This document shows positions 33,738 to 44,764 of a stretch of 64,000 nucleotides of DNA, in pieces (positions within the stretch are counted from its first letter, which is position 1; every line of letters begins with the position of its first letter). Origin of the DNA: Mycolicibacterium austroafricanum (GTDB lineage Bacteria > Actinomycetota > Actinomycetes > Mycobacteriales > Mycobacteriaceae); the NCBI RefSeq assembly GCF_000612725.1, contig NZ_HG964451.1, positions 124,001 through 188,000 of the forward strand. The letters are read 5' to 3'. Position numbers and translations under genes: made by a program. The notes beneath the pieces were generated by a model that was not told the origin of the DNA, searched no databases, and saw nothing but the letters and a program-made list of their open reading frames with translations.

Positions 33738-35135
33738 CTACTTTCGCAGCAGGCCGTATTCGTGGTAGCCGATATCGGTGTTGACCTGCCACGGGTCGAC
33801 GTTCTCGCCGAAGGCCCGCGCGACGCTGCGCATGGCGCTGAGCATGGCGTGGTCCTGGTTGTCGTAGTGGTGCATGCCGTTGCGGCCCATCGGATACAGC
33901 GACGGGTACTGCTGCCGCAGGTAGTCGCGGATGCGGACGACGCTGCGGTCGCGTACCGGGTCGTAGATCGGGTAGGCGAACTCGCAGCGGACGATCATGA
34001 CGCGTGCGACGGCCGCGCCGCCGAAGCCGAGGGTGCGCAGATCCTGGGTGACCAGCTCGGTGAGGTGTTCGTCGTCGGCGTTCCACAGGTCACCGTTGGG
34101 GGCGATGAAGTACTCGAATCCGAGGAAGGCGCCGTCGAAGCCGCGGGGGGCCAGGTCGTTGGACCAGCGGCGGTAGTTCTGGATCCGGCCGCAGTGGAAG
34201 TCCTTGCCGGGGGTGTAGACCCAGTTGAACGGGATGTCGCGGCGGGTGTCGACGCCGACGGCGACGGTGATCAACGACCGGTGCCGCAGGGCGGCGGCCA
34301 CCGCGCGAATGTGCTTGGGCGGCGCGGGTTCCAGCGCATCGACGAGCAGCCGCAGCGGCATGCTGGAGAACACCGCGTCGCCGGTGGCGGTGTCACCGTC
34401 GGCGAGCTCGAGGGTCCAGGTGGCGCCGTCGAAGCCGAGCTTGGTGACCGGCGAGTTCAGCCGGGGGACGACGCCGTTGTGGGCCAGGGTGCCGGCGGCG
34501 GCTTCCCACAGCTGGCCGGGTCCGAGCCGTGGATAACGGAACACGTCGCGCGACGCCGGGTCGGAGTCGTGGCTGCGGCGCCAGCCGATCGGCTTGATGC
34601 GCTGGTTGGCCCAGTCACTGGTGAGGTGTTCGGGTTCGGTGAGCCAGGTCTTGCGGACGTAGCCGTCGAAGAACATCTCGTACCAGTGCCTGCCGAATTC
34701 GCCGACACCCCATTGCCGGAAGTTCTCGTCGCGGTCGTTGAGCCGGAAGTTGCGCTTGAGCCGCGACCACGCCAGGCTGCTGAGACCGCGCAGACCGCGC
34801 CGATATCCCATCTGGGTCAACAGGTCTCGGCCGAGCAGCGGGTAGCGCACGTAGTGCCCGCCGACAAGCATGGCCGAGCGGCGCCCGACCACCAGCCACT
34901 GGTCGTGCGGCAGCAGGCACTTCCACAGGTCCATGATGTCTTCGTTGCGGGTGAAGAACCGGTGCCCGCCGGGGTCGATGCGCCAGTCGCCGTCGGTCGG
35001 GGTGCGGGCCAGGCCACCGACTTCGGCCGAGGCTTCGTAGAGGCGCGGTGTCACGCCCCGGTTCATCAGCTCCAGGGCGGCGGTCAGGCCGGCGGGGCCT
35101 GCGCCGATGATCAGCGGGCTGCGGGGGGACGTCAT
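33738..35135 (-). CDS. FAD-dependent oxidoreductase, UDP-galactopyranose mutase-like
   Basis: 465 residues. FAD-binding LIIGAGPAGLTAALELMNRG at the N-terminus, EASAEVGGLART and DPGGHRFFTRNEDIMDLW as in GLF/protoporphyrinogen-oxidase relatives; the C-terminus has GRNGMHHYDNQDHAMLSAM. Enzymes of this group in polysaccharide clusters isomerise or oxidise nucleotide sugars or polyprenyl sugars. It starts 7 nt after the cis-prenyltransferase stop, so the two are cotranscribed. Substrate not deducible. Confidence 0.83.
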   Translation of the reverse strand: MTSPRSPLIIGAGPAGLTAALELMNRGVTPRLYEASAEVGGLARTPTDGDWRIDPGGHRFFTRNEDIMDLWKCLLPHDQWLVVGRRSAMLVGGHYVRYPLLGRDLLTQMGYRRGLRGLSSLAWSRLKRNFRLNDRDENFRQWGVGEFGRHWYEMFFDGYVRKTWLTEPEHLTSDWANQRIKPIGWRRSHDSDPASRDVFRYPRLGPGQLWEAAAGTLAHNGVVPRLNSPVTKLGFDGATWTLELADGDTATGDAVFSSMPLRLLVDALEPAPPKHIRAVAAALRHRSLITVAVGVDTRRDIPFNWVYTPGKDFHCGRIQNYRRWSNDLAPRGFDGAFLGFEYFIAPNGDLWNADDEHLTELVTQDLRTLGFGGAAVARVMIVRCEFAYPIYDPVRDRSVVRIRDYLRQQYPSLYPMGRNGMHHYDNQDHAMLSAMRSVARAFGENVDPWQVNTDIGYHEYGLLRK

Positions 35136-35142
35136 CGCGGCC

Positions 35143-35790
35143 TCACCGTCCGCGCAGCTGCGGGGAGTGCCGGTAGTCCTCGATGAAGCCGTCGATGTGC
35201 TGCGCGGTCAGCTCGTTGAGCGGGGTGGTGAGGAACAGCAGCTGAGCGTACTGGCTCTGCATCGGCAGGAATCCGCTGAGCAGCGGCTCCGCGGTGGTGC
35301 GGATGACGAGGTCGACCTCGCCGATCTCGAAGGCGTCGTTGATGTCGCAGCCGTCGCGCAGGGCCCGCTGGTGGGCGGCGCGCAGTTCGTCGGCGGCGTC
35401 GTAGCCGGCCAGCACGTTGACGCGGAACCCGTCGCCGGTCATCGCGGTTTCGATGTCGCGGGCCGCGGCGACGAATGCGTCGGGCAGCAGGCTGCGGTCG
35501 CCGTGGACGCGGACACCGCATTCGGCGGGGTCGAAGCGGGCGGGGATCAGCGTGGACAGGAAGTAGGTGGAGGCGGCGTACACCGCGTCCAGTTCGTCGC
35601 TGGGACGCGCCAGGTTGGCGCGGCTGAGGTTGTACACCGTGGCGGTCTGCACCTGGTTGCGGTGCAGCGCGAGCAGGAGCTCGACGACGGTCTCCGCGCC
35701 GCGTCGATAGGCGTCGGTCAACGTCGTGTTGTTGGCGCGGGCCCACCGCCGCAGACCGTCGGGGATCAGGCCCACATGAGCCGGCTTCAT
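35143..35790 (-). CDS. Divergent cis-prenyltransferase (UppS-like) homologue
   Basis: 215 residues. HVGLIPDGLRRWA corresponds to HVAIIMDGNGRWA, keeping the Mg-binding Asp11 but not the Asn. YNLSRANLARP replaces YAFSSENWxRP. LVIRTTAEPLLSGFLPMQ keeps Arg164 of the IPP site but has lost the second Arg. QYAQLLF has Gln183 where UppS has its second Mg ligand Glu. The fold is convincing; activity is not. It is paired with a GLF-like flavoprotein and next to an initiating transferase, so handling of a special polyprenyl carrier is possible. ATG at MKPAHVG chosen over one six codons upstream. Confidence 0.75.
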   Translation of the reverse strand: MKPAHVGLIPDGLRRWARANNTTLTDAYRRGAETVVELLLALHRNQVQTATVYNLSRANLARPSDELDAVYAASTYFLSTLIPARFDPAECGVRVHGDRSLLPDAFVAAARDIETAMTGDGFRVNVLAGYDAADELRAAHQRALRDGCDINDAFEIGEVDLVIRTTAEPLLSGFLPMQSQYAQLLFLTTPLNELTAQHIDGFIEDYRHSPQLRGR

Positions 35791-35961
35791 GGCGAAACCA
35801 CCCCCCAAACGTCGCGACCGCTGCCAGCAAATCTAACCGGAGTTATGGTCTCCCGATCATCAATCCGGCGATCCTGCGCGGGAGCATGACGTTGATCATG
35901 AATCCGGGGCGGGAGCGGGGCCGCCTCGCTACGCCGGATGCCAGAAGCGATGGCGGCGACG

Positions 35962-37496
35962 TCAGTCCTCGGCAGGCCGCAGCACGGCCAGGACAATCAG
36001 GATCGGGATCCAGAAATCGAGCAGCAGCGACCAGTTCTCGATGTGGTAGTTGCCGAACTCGGCGCGGTCGGCGATCGAGGTCTGCCCGCGCAGGCCGTGC
36101 GCTTGCCCCCAGCCCGTCATCCCGGCTTTGCCGCCATGCCGCTGGCCGTAGCGCCGGATCTGTATGTCGAACATTTCGACGAACTGCGGCCGCTCGGGTC
36201 GCGGCCCGACCAGGCTCATGTCGCCGCGCACCACGTTGATCAGTTGAGGCAGTTCGTCCATCGACGTCTTGCGCATGACCTGCCGATGCGGGTGCGTCGG
36301 TCGTCTCCCTCCACTCCCCCGGGCGCGGCGCCCGCGTCGGGGGTGAAGCCCGCGTCGGCGGGATCCGGGGGCCGCATGGTGCGGAATTTCAGGCAGCGAA
36401 AGACCTTGCCGTCGCGGCCGATGCGGTCCTGGCCGAAGAACACGGGGCCCGGCGAGCTGAGTCTGACCAGCAACGCGAGCGTGAGGAACAGCGGCGAGAT
36501 GAGCAGCAGACCGAGCGCGGCCAGTGAGCGGTCCAACGCGTGCTTGACGGCGAACTGCCACCCTTTCGGATCGGCGCGGTTGAGCACCAGCAGCGGGATG
36601 CCGCCCAGGTGTTCGACGCGGGCGTTGACGCCGACGGCATCCATCAGCCGGGGCACCACCCGGACCCGCAGGCCGAGCTCCTCGGCGTGCTGGGCGGTCA
36701 GCGCCAGCCGCTCATCGGGCGTCGACGACGGCGCGACGATGAGGTCGTCAGCGTGCGTGCGGCGCACTGCGTTCTCGAGATCGGCGGTGGTTCCCAAGTA
36801 GGGCACGTCGGGCAGGCCGCCGCCCGGCGGCGTGTCGTCAAGCACCCCGACCGGGTGCAGCCCGTACTCCGGCGACTGGCGCATCCGATGGATGAGCTGA
36901 CGGGTGAGCGGCCCGGTGCCGATGACGATGGCATTGGTTCCGAACCGGAAACGACGGCGCAGGTAGCGCTGCGTCAGTGACCTGACGAGACGGACACCGG
37001 GTACCAGCACGGCTGCACACACCCACAGCTTCACTGCGACCTCGCCGGGGCGCACGTAGTCGCCGGGCGCCTCGCCCGCGGCGAGGCGGGGTTCCTCCAG
37101 AAGCACCAAGGCCAGGGTCACAAGTGCGGCCACCGACACTGACGTCAGCACGGGTTCCAGCTCGTCGAGGAAGTGGGGACTGAGCCTGTGCCGGTACAGC
37201 CGCCGGGAGGCGAGGACAAGCACGAGGATCGGGACGAACTCCCAGACCCACATCGCAATGTGGCGCTCGAAGATCGGGCCGGAGGTCCACCACAGGGCCA
37301 GCACCACGGAGCACGCGGCTGCCGCGAGGTCCAAGACGACGGTGACAGTCCGGTGCCCGGGCTCCTTGCGCAGATCTTTGAACCATCGGGACGAGTTCGG
37401 GGTATCGCCGCGTGCCGGCGATGTCTCGGCATTCAACCGCGGCACCGTGGGGCTATCGCTGGGCGCGCGGGCCGCCGCGTCGAAATTCGCCTGCAT
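35962..37496 (-). pseudogene. Polyprenyl-phosphate sugar-phosphate transferase, broken by a 1-nt frameshift
   Basis: The N-terminal frame (37496 to 36240) carries membrane helices and the sugar-transferase start (SSPGPVFFGQDRIGRDGKVF, KFRTM) up to RRTRIGR, then ends in nonsense at TGA. The remainder (MRKTSMDELPQLINVVRGDM, SLVGPRPERPQF, KAGMTGWGQAHGLRG, NYHIENWSLLLDFW) is in another frame ending at 35962. One missing base at about 36278, where AGGTTC would be expected in place of AGGTC, restores IGRFMRKTSMDELPQ. The intact product would be about 510 residues. The catalytic C-terminal half is uncoupled, so it is presumably inactive unless the shift is a sequencing error. Confidence 0.88.
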
Positions 37497-37896
37497 ACTC
37501 CAGCCCCCCGGACAGATTCTGGAAGAAACTGTAGGGACGCTGTGGGTGGCGGTGCAGCGGATTACGCGGGCGTCATATTTGCTTCATGATTCTTGTCTGG
37601 TCCGTGCTACTCCGGAATCACGCGAGTGGACCGGGCTAAGTGTCGCGCTACGCTGATGCGGCGACGGCAAAGTAAGGGTTAGCCCCTTCCGCTCCAACCA
37701 GCCCACTGTCCCGCCTGACCGGCACGGGTGGCGGGTTGTCATCCCTTAATGGCGCCGTCAGTGTTCCAACGCTTCGGGTGCCAGCAGCTTTCGGCGCCGC
37801 CGGGGGGATCATCCACTTTGATAGGGCGCGTCCCCGACATGGAAAAGCTGCGGAACGCACTCTGTCGCACACCGCGGACTCGCCGGATGGCCTACC
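37497..37896. other. 400-bp intergenic region with a hairpin
   Basis: No gene is seen between the two initiating-transferase genes. At 37710-37735 CCCGCC-tg-ACC ... GGT-GGCGGG forms a 9-bp GC-rich stem with a 6-nt loop, 160 nt beyond the stop of the upstream (minus-strand) gene; a weak candidate terminator. The remainder presumably carries the promoter of the frameshifted gene; no hexamer pair stands out. Confidence 0.35.
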
Positions 37897-39399
37897 TCAA
37901 TACGCGCCTGAATGGCTGAGCATCGCCCTGACTGTCTTGATCGCGATGATCAAGTCAGAGATCATCGACCAGTTCTCGACGTAGAACAGGTCCAGACGAA
38001 CCGAATCTTCCCAGGAGAGATCGGATCGTCCACTGACCTGCCACAGGCCGGTGATGCCGGGCCGGACGAGGAGGCGCTTCATCGCGTGGTCGTCGTAGGT
38101 CTCGACTTCGCGCGCCAGCGGCGGGCGCGGCCCGACGACACTCATGTCGCGCTTGAGCACGTTGATGAACTGGGGCAGCTCATCGATGCTGTACTTGCGC
38201 AGGAGCCGCCCCACTGGGGTGACGCGGGGGTCTTGGCGGATCTTGAAGAGCACGCCGCCTTCACTCTCGTTCTGAGCCGCGAGTTTGTCGACCATCTTGT
38301 CCGCACCATCGACCATGGTGCGGAACTTGATCATCTGGAACGGCTTGCCATCCAGGCCGATTCGCTCCTGACGATAGAAGACCGGCCCCCGGCTAGTAAA
38401 CTTCACCGCGACGCCGACCGCGAGCAGGACGGGTAGCCCGAAGAGCAACACGGTGCTGGAAAACACAATGTCGAAGAACCGCTTCTGAAAACGCTTGGCA
38501 CCGTTGTATTGCGGCTTTTCGACGTGGATCAGTGGCAGTCCGGCGACCGGGCGCATCTGCAAGCGTGGGCCTGCGATATCGACAACACCGGGTGAGACGA
38601 GTAGGTCGATGTCGAGGCTTTCGAGCTCCCAGGACAGGTCGCGGATGCCGCGGCCGTCGAGGCGCTCGGTGGCGGTGACGGCGACGGCATGGCTGCCGGT
38701 GATGCGGACCGCGTCGACGACGTCGGATTCGTCGCCATAGGTGGGCACAGCTCCGACGCCCGGGACGTCGACCCGGTCGCGCCGCATAGGGCCGGGCAGG
38801 CATGCGCCGACCACCTGGTACTCGGACCCCGGTTCTCGAGCCAAAGACTTGGTGAGGTCACGCACTGCAGATGGGCTGCCGACTACCAGAACGCGGGTGA
38901 TACAACTGCCATTCTTCTTGCGAGCCCTGACGACGACCTGACGAGCGAACCAGCGACCGAGGGCGAGGAACATAAGGCCGGCGGGCAGCGCGATCACGAG
39001 GTAACCGCGGGCGATCTCGAGTTTGAAAAGCATCGAGATGATGGCGACGCCGCCGAACACCGACAACGTGGCCAACCAGACGCGGCGGTACTCCTCGGCG
39101 CCGGCTCCGATCACGCGCGGTGAACGAGAACGGTTAATGGACAGGGCTAGCATCCAGAGGGCCGCGATCGCAGCGGAGACAACGGTGTAATCGATGTATC
39201 GATAAGCCGATACCTCGCCGCTCAGCCCACCGAACCGAAGCCACTGCGCCAACCCCACCGCTAGCAGAACGCCCAACAAATCGATCGCTACGAGGCGCCG
39301 CGCGTAACCTTGCTGCCACGCTGGCAGCCTGTTCGGTATCGGAACGATGTTTGCTGCGACTGCCAGCCGATCATTAACCGCCGTCACGTATTCCCCCAC
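37897..39399 (-). CDS. Polyprenyl-phosphate sugar-1-phosphate transferase (WbaP/CpsE type), intact
   Basis: 500 residues. N-terminal membrane helices (from LVAIDLLGVLLAVGLAQ), a Rossmann-like middle (VLVVGSPSAVRDLTKSLA), and the catalytic domain: KRFFDIVFSSTVLLFGLP, SRGPVFYRQERIGLDGKPF, KFRTMVDGADK, KYSIDELPQFINVL, MSVVGPRPPL, RPGITGLWQVSGRSDLSWE and LDLFYVENWS. It is closely similar to the protein encoded at 18311-19780, so it is a paralogue that could start a second repeat unit. Two GTG starts compete; the first has GGGGGA 6 nt upstream, the second (39387) GGGGGAA 4 nt upstream. Confidence 0.92.
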   Translation of the reverse strand: MGEYVTAVNDRLAVAANIVPIPNRLPAWQQGYARRLVAIDLLGVLLAVGLAQWLRFGGLSGEVSAYRYIDYTVVSAAIAALWMLALSINRSRSPRVIGAGAEEYRRVWLATLSVFGGVAIISMLFKLEIARGYLVIALPAGLMFLALGRWFARQVVVRARKKNGSCITRVLVVGSPSAVRDLTKSLAREPGSEYQVVGACLPGPMRRDRVDVPGVGAVPTYGDESDVVDAVRITGSHAVAVTATERLDGRGIRDLSWELESLDIDLLVSPGVVDIAGPRLQMRPVAGLPLIHVEKPQYNGAKRFQKRFFDIVFSSTVLLFGLPVLLAVGVAVKFTSRGPVFYRQERIGLDGKPFQMIKFRTMVDGADKMVDKLAAQNESEGGVLFKIRQDPRVTPVGRLLRKYSIDELPQFINVLKRDMSVVGPRPPLAREVETYDDHAMKRLLVRPGITGLWQVSGRSDLSWEDSVRLDLFYVENWSMISDLIIAIKTVRAMLSHSGAY

Positions 39400-39634
39400 A
39401 CGTTTTCCCCCTTGCGCAGGAACTTTATCCCAACGCGACCGCACTTCTCAAGGCGTATGGATAGTTCGCTCAGCAACGTAACACGGAGAGCCCGTTCAGA
39501 CTCCCAAAATTCACGTACGCGTTACGTCCGAAAGCCGTGCAGCAACGAGGCCACGGTGGCTCACGCACAAGAGTCGGCGAGACCCGACCGCTCGTCGTTC
39601 TGGAGCGGGCCACTGCCGCCCTGCGCAGCGATCA

Positions 39635-40207
39635 TCATTCGACGCGAGGAGACGACCGCCAACAGAGGTCAACGACAGCGACCAACAATTCCGCAATCCG
39701 CAACCCGACAGCCGCGAAAACCTCGGAGCTCTGACCAATTGGGTCGGGGATGTCCAGCAGCTCACTGTTGGTCAGCTCGGGGCGCATTGCCGAGAGGTCT
39801 GCGACCGTCTCCGCGCCGCAATTGGAAACGAGCAGGGATACTTCGCTCAACGTAAAGGTTTGGTGCAGTCTGTTCGGAACGAGTTCCAGCACACCGTCTC
39901 GATGCGCCTTCGTCATGGTGACTATGAGGTCAGCACCCGAAGCGACTCTGGACGTGAGTTGCCGGGCAGCGAAGCCGGAGGCATCACCACCCAGCTGCTC
40001 AAGCACGAGAGCCGCCTCCCGGTGCACCTCGTGGCCAATCACCGCCCGAGTTCCTGCACTAGACACGGTGAACCCCGGAATCTGCAGCCTTCGCCCATGA
40101 GCAGCCGCGAGCCGCTCCGCAATCGGCGATCGACAGATGTTTCCCGTACAGACAAAAAGAATGTGCAGAGCAGTCCCCTCACTGCCATTTCGGCACGTGC
40201 AGTACAT
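39635..40207 (-). CDS. Low-molecular-weight protein tyrosine phosphatase (Wzb type)
   Basis: 190 residues from ATG. The phosphatase loop is FVCTGNICRSP (Cys20 to Arg26, CX5R) and the general acid is in LLDIPDPIGQ. In polysaccharide loci this enzyme dephosphorylates the Wzc-type kinase to cycle polymerisation; the intact kinase is encoded near 63 kb. The ATG has no ribosome site. A CTG 13 codons downstream (40168), preceded by GAGGGG at 5-6 nt, gives a protein starting just before HILFVCTGN and may be the true start. It is divergent from rmlA. Confidence 0.88.
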   Translation of the reverse strand: MYCTCRNGSEGTALHILFVCTGNICRSPIAERLAAAHGRRLQIPGFTVSSAGTRAVIGHEVHREAALVLEQLGGDASGFAARQLTSRVASGADLIVTMTKAHRDGVLELVPNRLHQTFTLSEVSLLVSNCGAETVADLSAMRPELTNSELLDIPDPIGQSSEVFAAVGLRIAELLVAVVDLCWRSSPRVE

Positions 40208-40293
40208 GTCGCCGGACAACCGGTGCGGAGGTCGCGAATAGGCCGCTCCCCACAAGATGCGCGATTATTGCGCGACCGAATAGTAGTTGGCGA

Positions 40294-40352
40294 TAGTGAC
40301 CTTCTCACGCGACACGGGCGTTCGGCCGCACACGGAAGGCCCCATAGTGACC
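40294..40352. promoter_or_regulatory. Repeated ATAGTGACC upstream of rmlA
   Basis: ATAGTGACC occurs at 40294-40302 and 40344-40352, 50 bp apart (about five helical turns), in the spacer between the phosphatase gene and rmlA. Two-site binding by a regulator is possible, but it may be chance. Confidence 0.2.
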
Positions 40353-40371
40353 GATATGCGACGATGGCGCG

Positions 40372-42239
<1,868 letters not shown>

Positions 42240-42255
42240 GCAGAGGAAGCGCCTG

Positions 42256-43707
42256 GTGACGTTGTACGGCAAAGTGTTACGCGTGGAGGCGACCCCGATC
42301 CCGGGATTGGTGGTTGTCGAGCTACCGGTACACGGCGACAACCGTGGTTGGTTCAAAGAGAACTGGCAGCGCGAGAAGATGATCGCCGCCGGATTGCCGG
42401 AGTTCGAGCCCGTCCAAAACAACGTGTCGTTCAACGACGTGGTCGGGACAACGCGCGGTATCCACGCCGAGCCGTGGGATAAGTTCGTCTCGGTCGCAAC
42501 CGGCCGCATCTTCGGTGCATGGGTTGATCTACGGACAGGGCCGGAATTCGGGACGGTGTTTACCGCCCAACTCGATCCATCCCGCGCAGTGTTCGTCCCC
42601 CGCGGAGTCGGCAACGCGTTCCAAACGCTGGAACCGGACACCGCCTACATCTACTTAGTCAACGATCACTACTCCCCCGACGCGGTGTACACATTCCTCA
42701 ATCTTGCCGATGAGACCGTTGCAATCAATTGGCCGATCCCCCTGGATCGGGCGGAACTATCCGCCAAGGATCGAGCCCATCCACGACTGGCAGACGTTGC
42801 CCCACTTCCACCGCGGAAGATCCTGATCCTTGGCGCCAATGGACAGTTGGGGCGAGCCCTGCGCGAAGTGTACGGCGCTGCTTCACACGTCGAATTCGCT
42901 GGGCGTTACGATCTTGACCTGACCACGTCGGACATCGCATCGGCTCGACGATGGGGCGAGTACGACGTCGTGATTAACGCCGCGGCTTACACCGCGGTAG
43001 ATGCGGCAGAGACGCCGGAGGGACGCGAAGCTGCATGGGCTACCAACGTTACCGGCGTCTCCAAGCTCGCGAAAATCGCTGCTGCAAAAGGAATCATCTT
43101 TGTACACATCTCCAGCGACTATGTGTTTGACGGCACCACCACCCGAGCGTACAAGGAGAACGACCCGTTGTCTCCGCTGGGAGTCTATGGGCAGACGAAG
43201 GCTGCCGGGGATCACGTCGTGGCCACGGTGCCGCACCACTACATTGTTCGCACCTCGTGGGTGATCGGCGACGGCAGCAATTTCGTACGTACGATGCTGT
43301 CGCTAGCTCAACGAGGGATCAATCCATCCGTAGTCAACGACCAGTGGGGGCGGTTGACCTCCAGTTCGGACTTGGCCCGGGCAATACGGCACCTTCTCGA
43401 GACGCGCGCCCCATACGGGACATATAACGTGACCGGGTCCGGCGAACCCACCACATGGGCGGATATCGCGCGGCAGGTATTCAGCCTTGCCGGCCAGGAC
43501 GCGAACAGGGTGAAGGGAATTAGCACTGAGGAGTACTTCGCATCTGCAAATGGTTCCGTAGCGCCCCGCCCACGCAACAGTGCTCTGGATCTAAGCAAGA
43601 TCGAATCCACAGGCTACGGCCCGGTAGACGTCGACAAGTTCCTAGCCGCCTATGTCCAGTCGGCTGTAGGCTCGGCGGGACAGCGGCCAACTGCACGGAT
43701 CGAGTGA
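42256..43707 (+). CDS. Fused dTDP-4-dehydrorhamnose 3,5-epimerase and reductase (RmlC-RmlD)
   Basis: 483 residues in two parts. Residues 1-180 are an RmlC cupin (GDNRGWFKENWQREKM, NVSFNDVVGTTRGIHAEPWDKF with the catalytic His, VFVPRGVGNAFQTLEPDTAYIYLVND). Residues 188-483 are RmlD (ILILGANGQLGRAL, INAAAYTAVDAAE, ISSDYVFDG, YGQTKAAGD for YxxxK, VRTSWVIGDG). One polypeptide thus completes dTDP-L-rhamnose. GTG start with AGAGGAAG upstream, 16 nt after rmlB. Such fusions are known in actinobacteria; M. tuberculosis has separate genes. Confidence 0.93.
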   Translation: MTLYGKVLRVEATPIPGLVVVELPVHGDNRGWFKENWQREKMIAAGLPEFEPVQNNVSFNDVVGTTRGIHAEPWDKFVSVATGRIFGAWVDLRTGPEFGTVFTAQLDPSRAVFVPRGVGNAFQTLEPDTAYIYLVNDHYSPDAVYTFLNLADETVAINWPIPLDRAELSAKDRAHPRLADVAPLPPRKILILGANGQLGRALREVYGAASHVEFAGRYDLDLTTSDIASARRWGEYDVVINAAAYTAVDAAETPEGREAAWATNVTGVSKLAKIAAAKGIIFVHISSDYVFDGTTTRAYKENDPLSPLGVYGQTKAAGDHVVATVPHHYIVRTSWVIGDGSNFVRTMLSLAQRGINPSVVNDQWGRLTSSSDLARAIRHLLETRAPYGTYNVTGSGEPTTWADIARQVFSLAGQDANRVKGISTEEYFASANGSVAPRPRNSALDLSKIESTGYGPVDVDKFLAAYVQSAVGSAGQRPTARIE

Positions 43708-43793
43708 CCGGAGCGGTTGCGCCACAATGGCTTGGCGCTGCGCTAGGAGAAAGCGGATTAGCCCGTCGAATGCCGAGGCCTGCCCGCACAAAC

Positions 43794-44734
43794 TCATGGA
43801 TCTGGATTCCGCGGTTGCACAGCCTTCATCGCCGAGACATCGTAATCGATGCTCCTCGAAGCAGGCAGTGAGTTCTCAGGGAATGCGCTGCCCAGATAGC
43901 AGCGGGGCATGGCGGGAAAATTGAAATTGAGACTGCCAACGGCAACCTTGTTGTTGGACAAGGTGATTATCAGGTTGTTGAAGGATGTCGGTTTGTCTAC
44001 TGCAGCCACCAGGACATCGTTGGCGTAGAGATTTCTGGGATTCGCCGCGTCGATATGCAGCCGCAAGGGTTGCGCCACGCTACCGAACGTTGCAATCACG
44101 TACCTCTCCCCCCGGACAGGAATGCCGGACAACTTGTATCGAATTCTCAATTGAGTTGTTTCATAGGGCAATTCGACTCCCGCAGACCCTTCGCCATGAA
44201 TGCGCAGGAGGTTCGCGCCCAACCGCTCGCAACGCGCCGGTCCGGCCCCTCCCGGCATGACGAACATCTGCGGATCGGGGTTGCCGGGATCGAGGCACAA
44301 CACTGGACCACCGGGGTCGATGCCGGCGTCATGCAAGAGACTCAATCCAAATCGCGCAGCCCACTTGTTGTATACGTACGACAAATTCTCAGCCGATAAC
44401 GGCTTGTCATATATTCGCGCGTCATACATCTTCCCAGCGTAGCTACGAAGCTTCGACTGGCCGACGGGGCTACCGAAGCCAACGTGACCTCCGCTCAGGG
44501 GGATTGACGTCTCGTTATTAATGTGCGGCGATCCGCAAGTTACTGTGAACTCGGCAATATCCCTGCGCGCCATGATCAAACGATTGGCACCCGGAGCTGT
44601 ACTCATTACCGAGTTCGCCACCAGCTTGCTGCAGAGGTTGACAATCGTTCCTCCCACAAAAGCGCCGATCGCCACGTCGTTGTCCCGTTCAGGGCTCAGA
44701 CTAAAGGTGTATATGACGCCATCGATCGTGATGG
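43794..44734 (-). pseudogene. C-terminal part of an IS-interrupted sialidase/LamG-like protein
   Basis: Continues the gene broken at 46090. From the junction it reads TITIDGVIYTFSLSPERDND and includes a LamG-type signature (SYAGKMYDARIYDKPLSAENL), then a second beta-rich domain ending in a Tyr/Asp-containing tail. Excising the 1355-bp element plus one TGG copy gives 2616 bp, 872 codons without a stop. This part no longer has its own start or signal; an open frame through the IS end is fortuitous. Confidence 0.85.
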
Positions 44735-44764
44735 TGAATCGCCCCGGGTTTGATGCACACCTGG

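Noticed and set aside
33762..35186. 474-residue open frame antisense to the GLF-like gene
   Set aside because: Val/Gly/Glu-rich shadow with no motif; the opposite strand has the FAD site.
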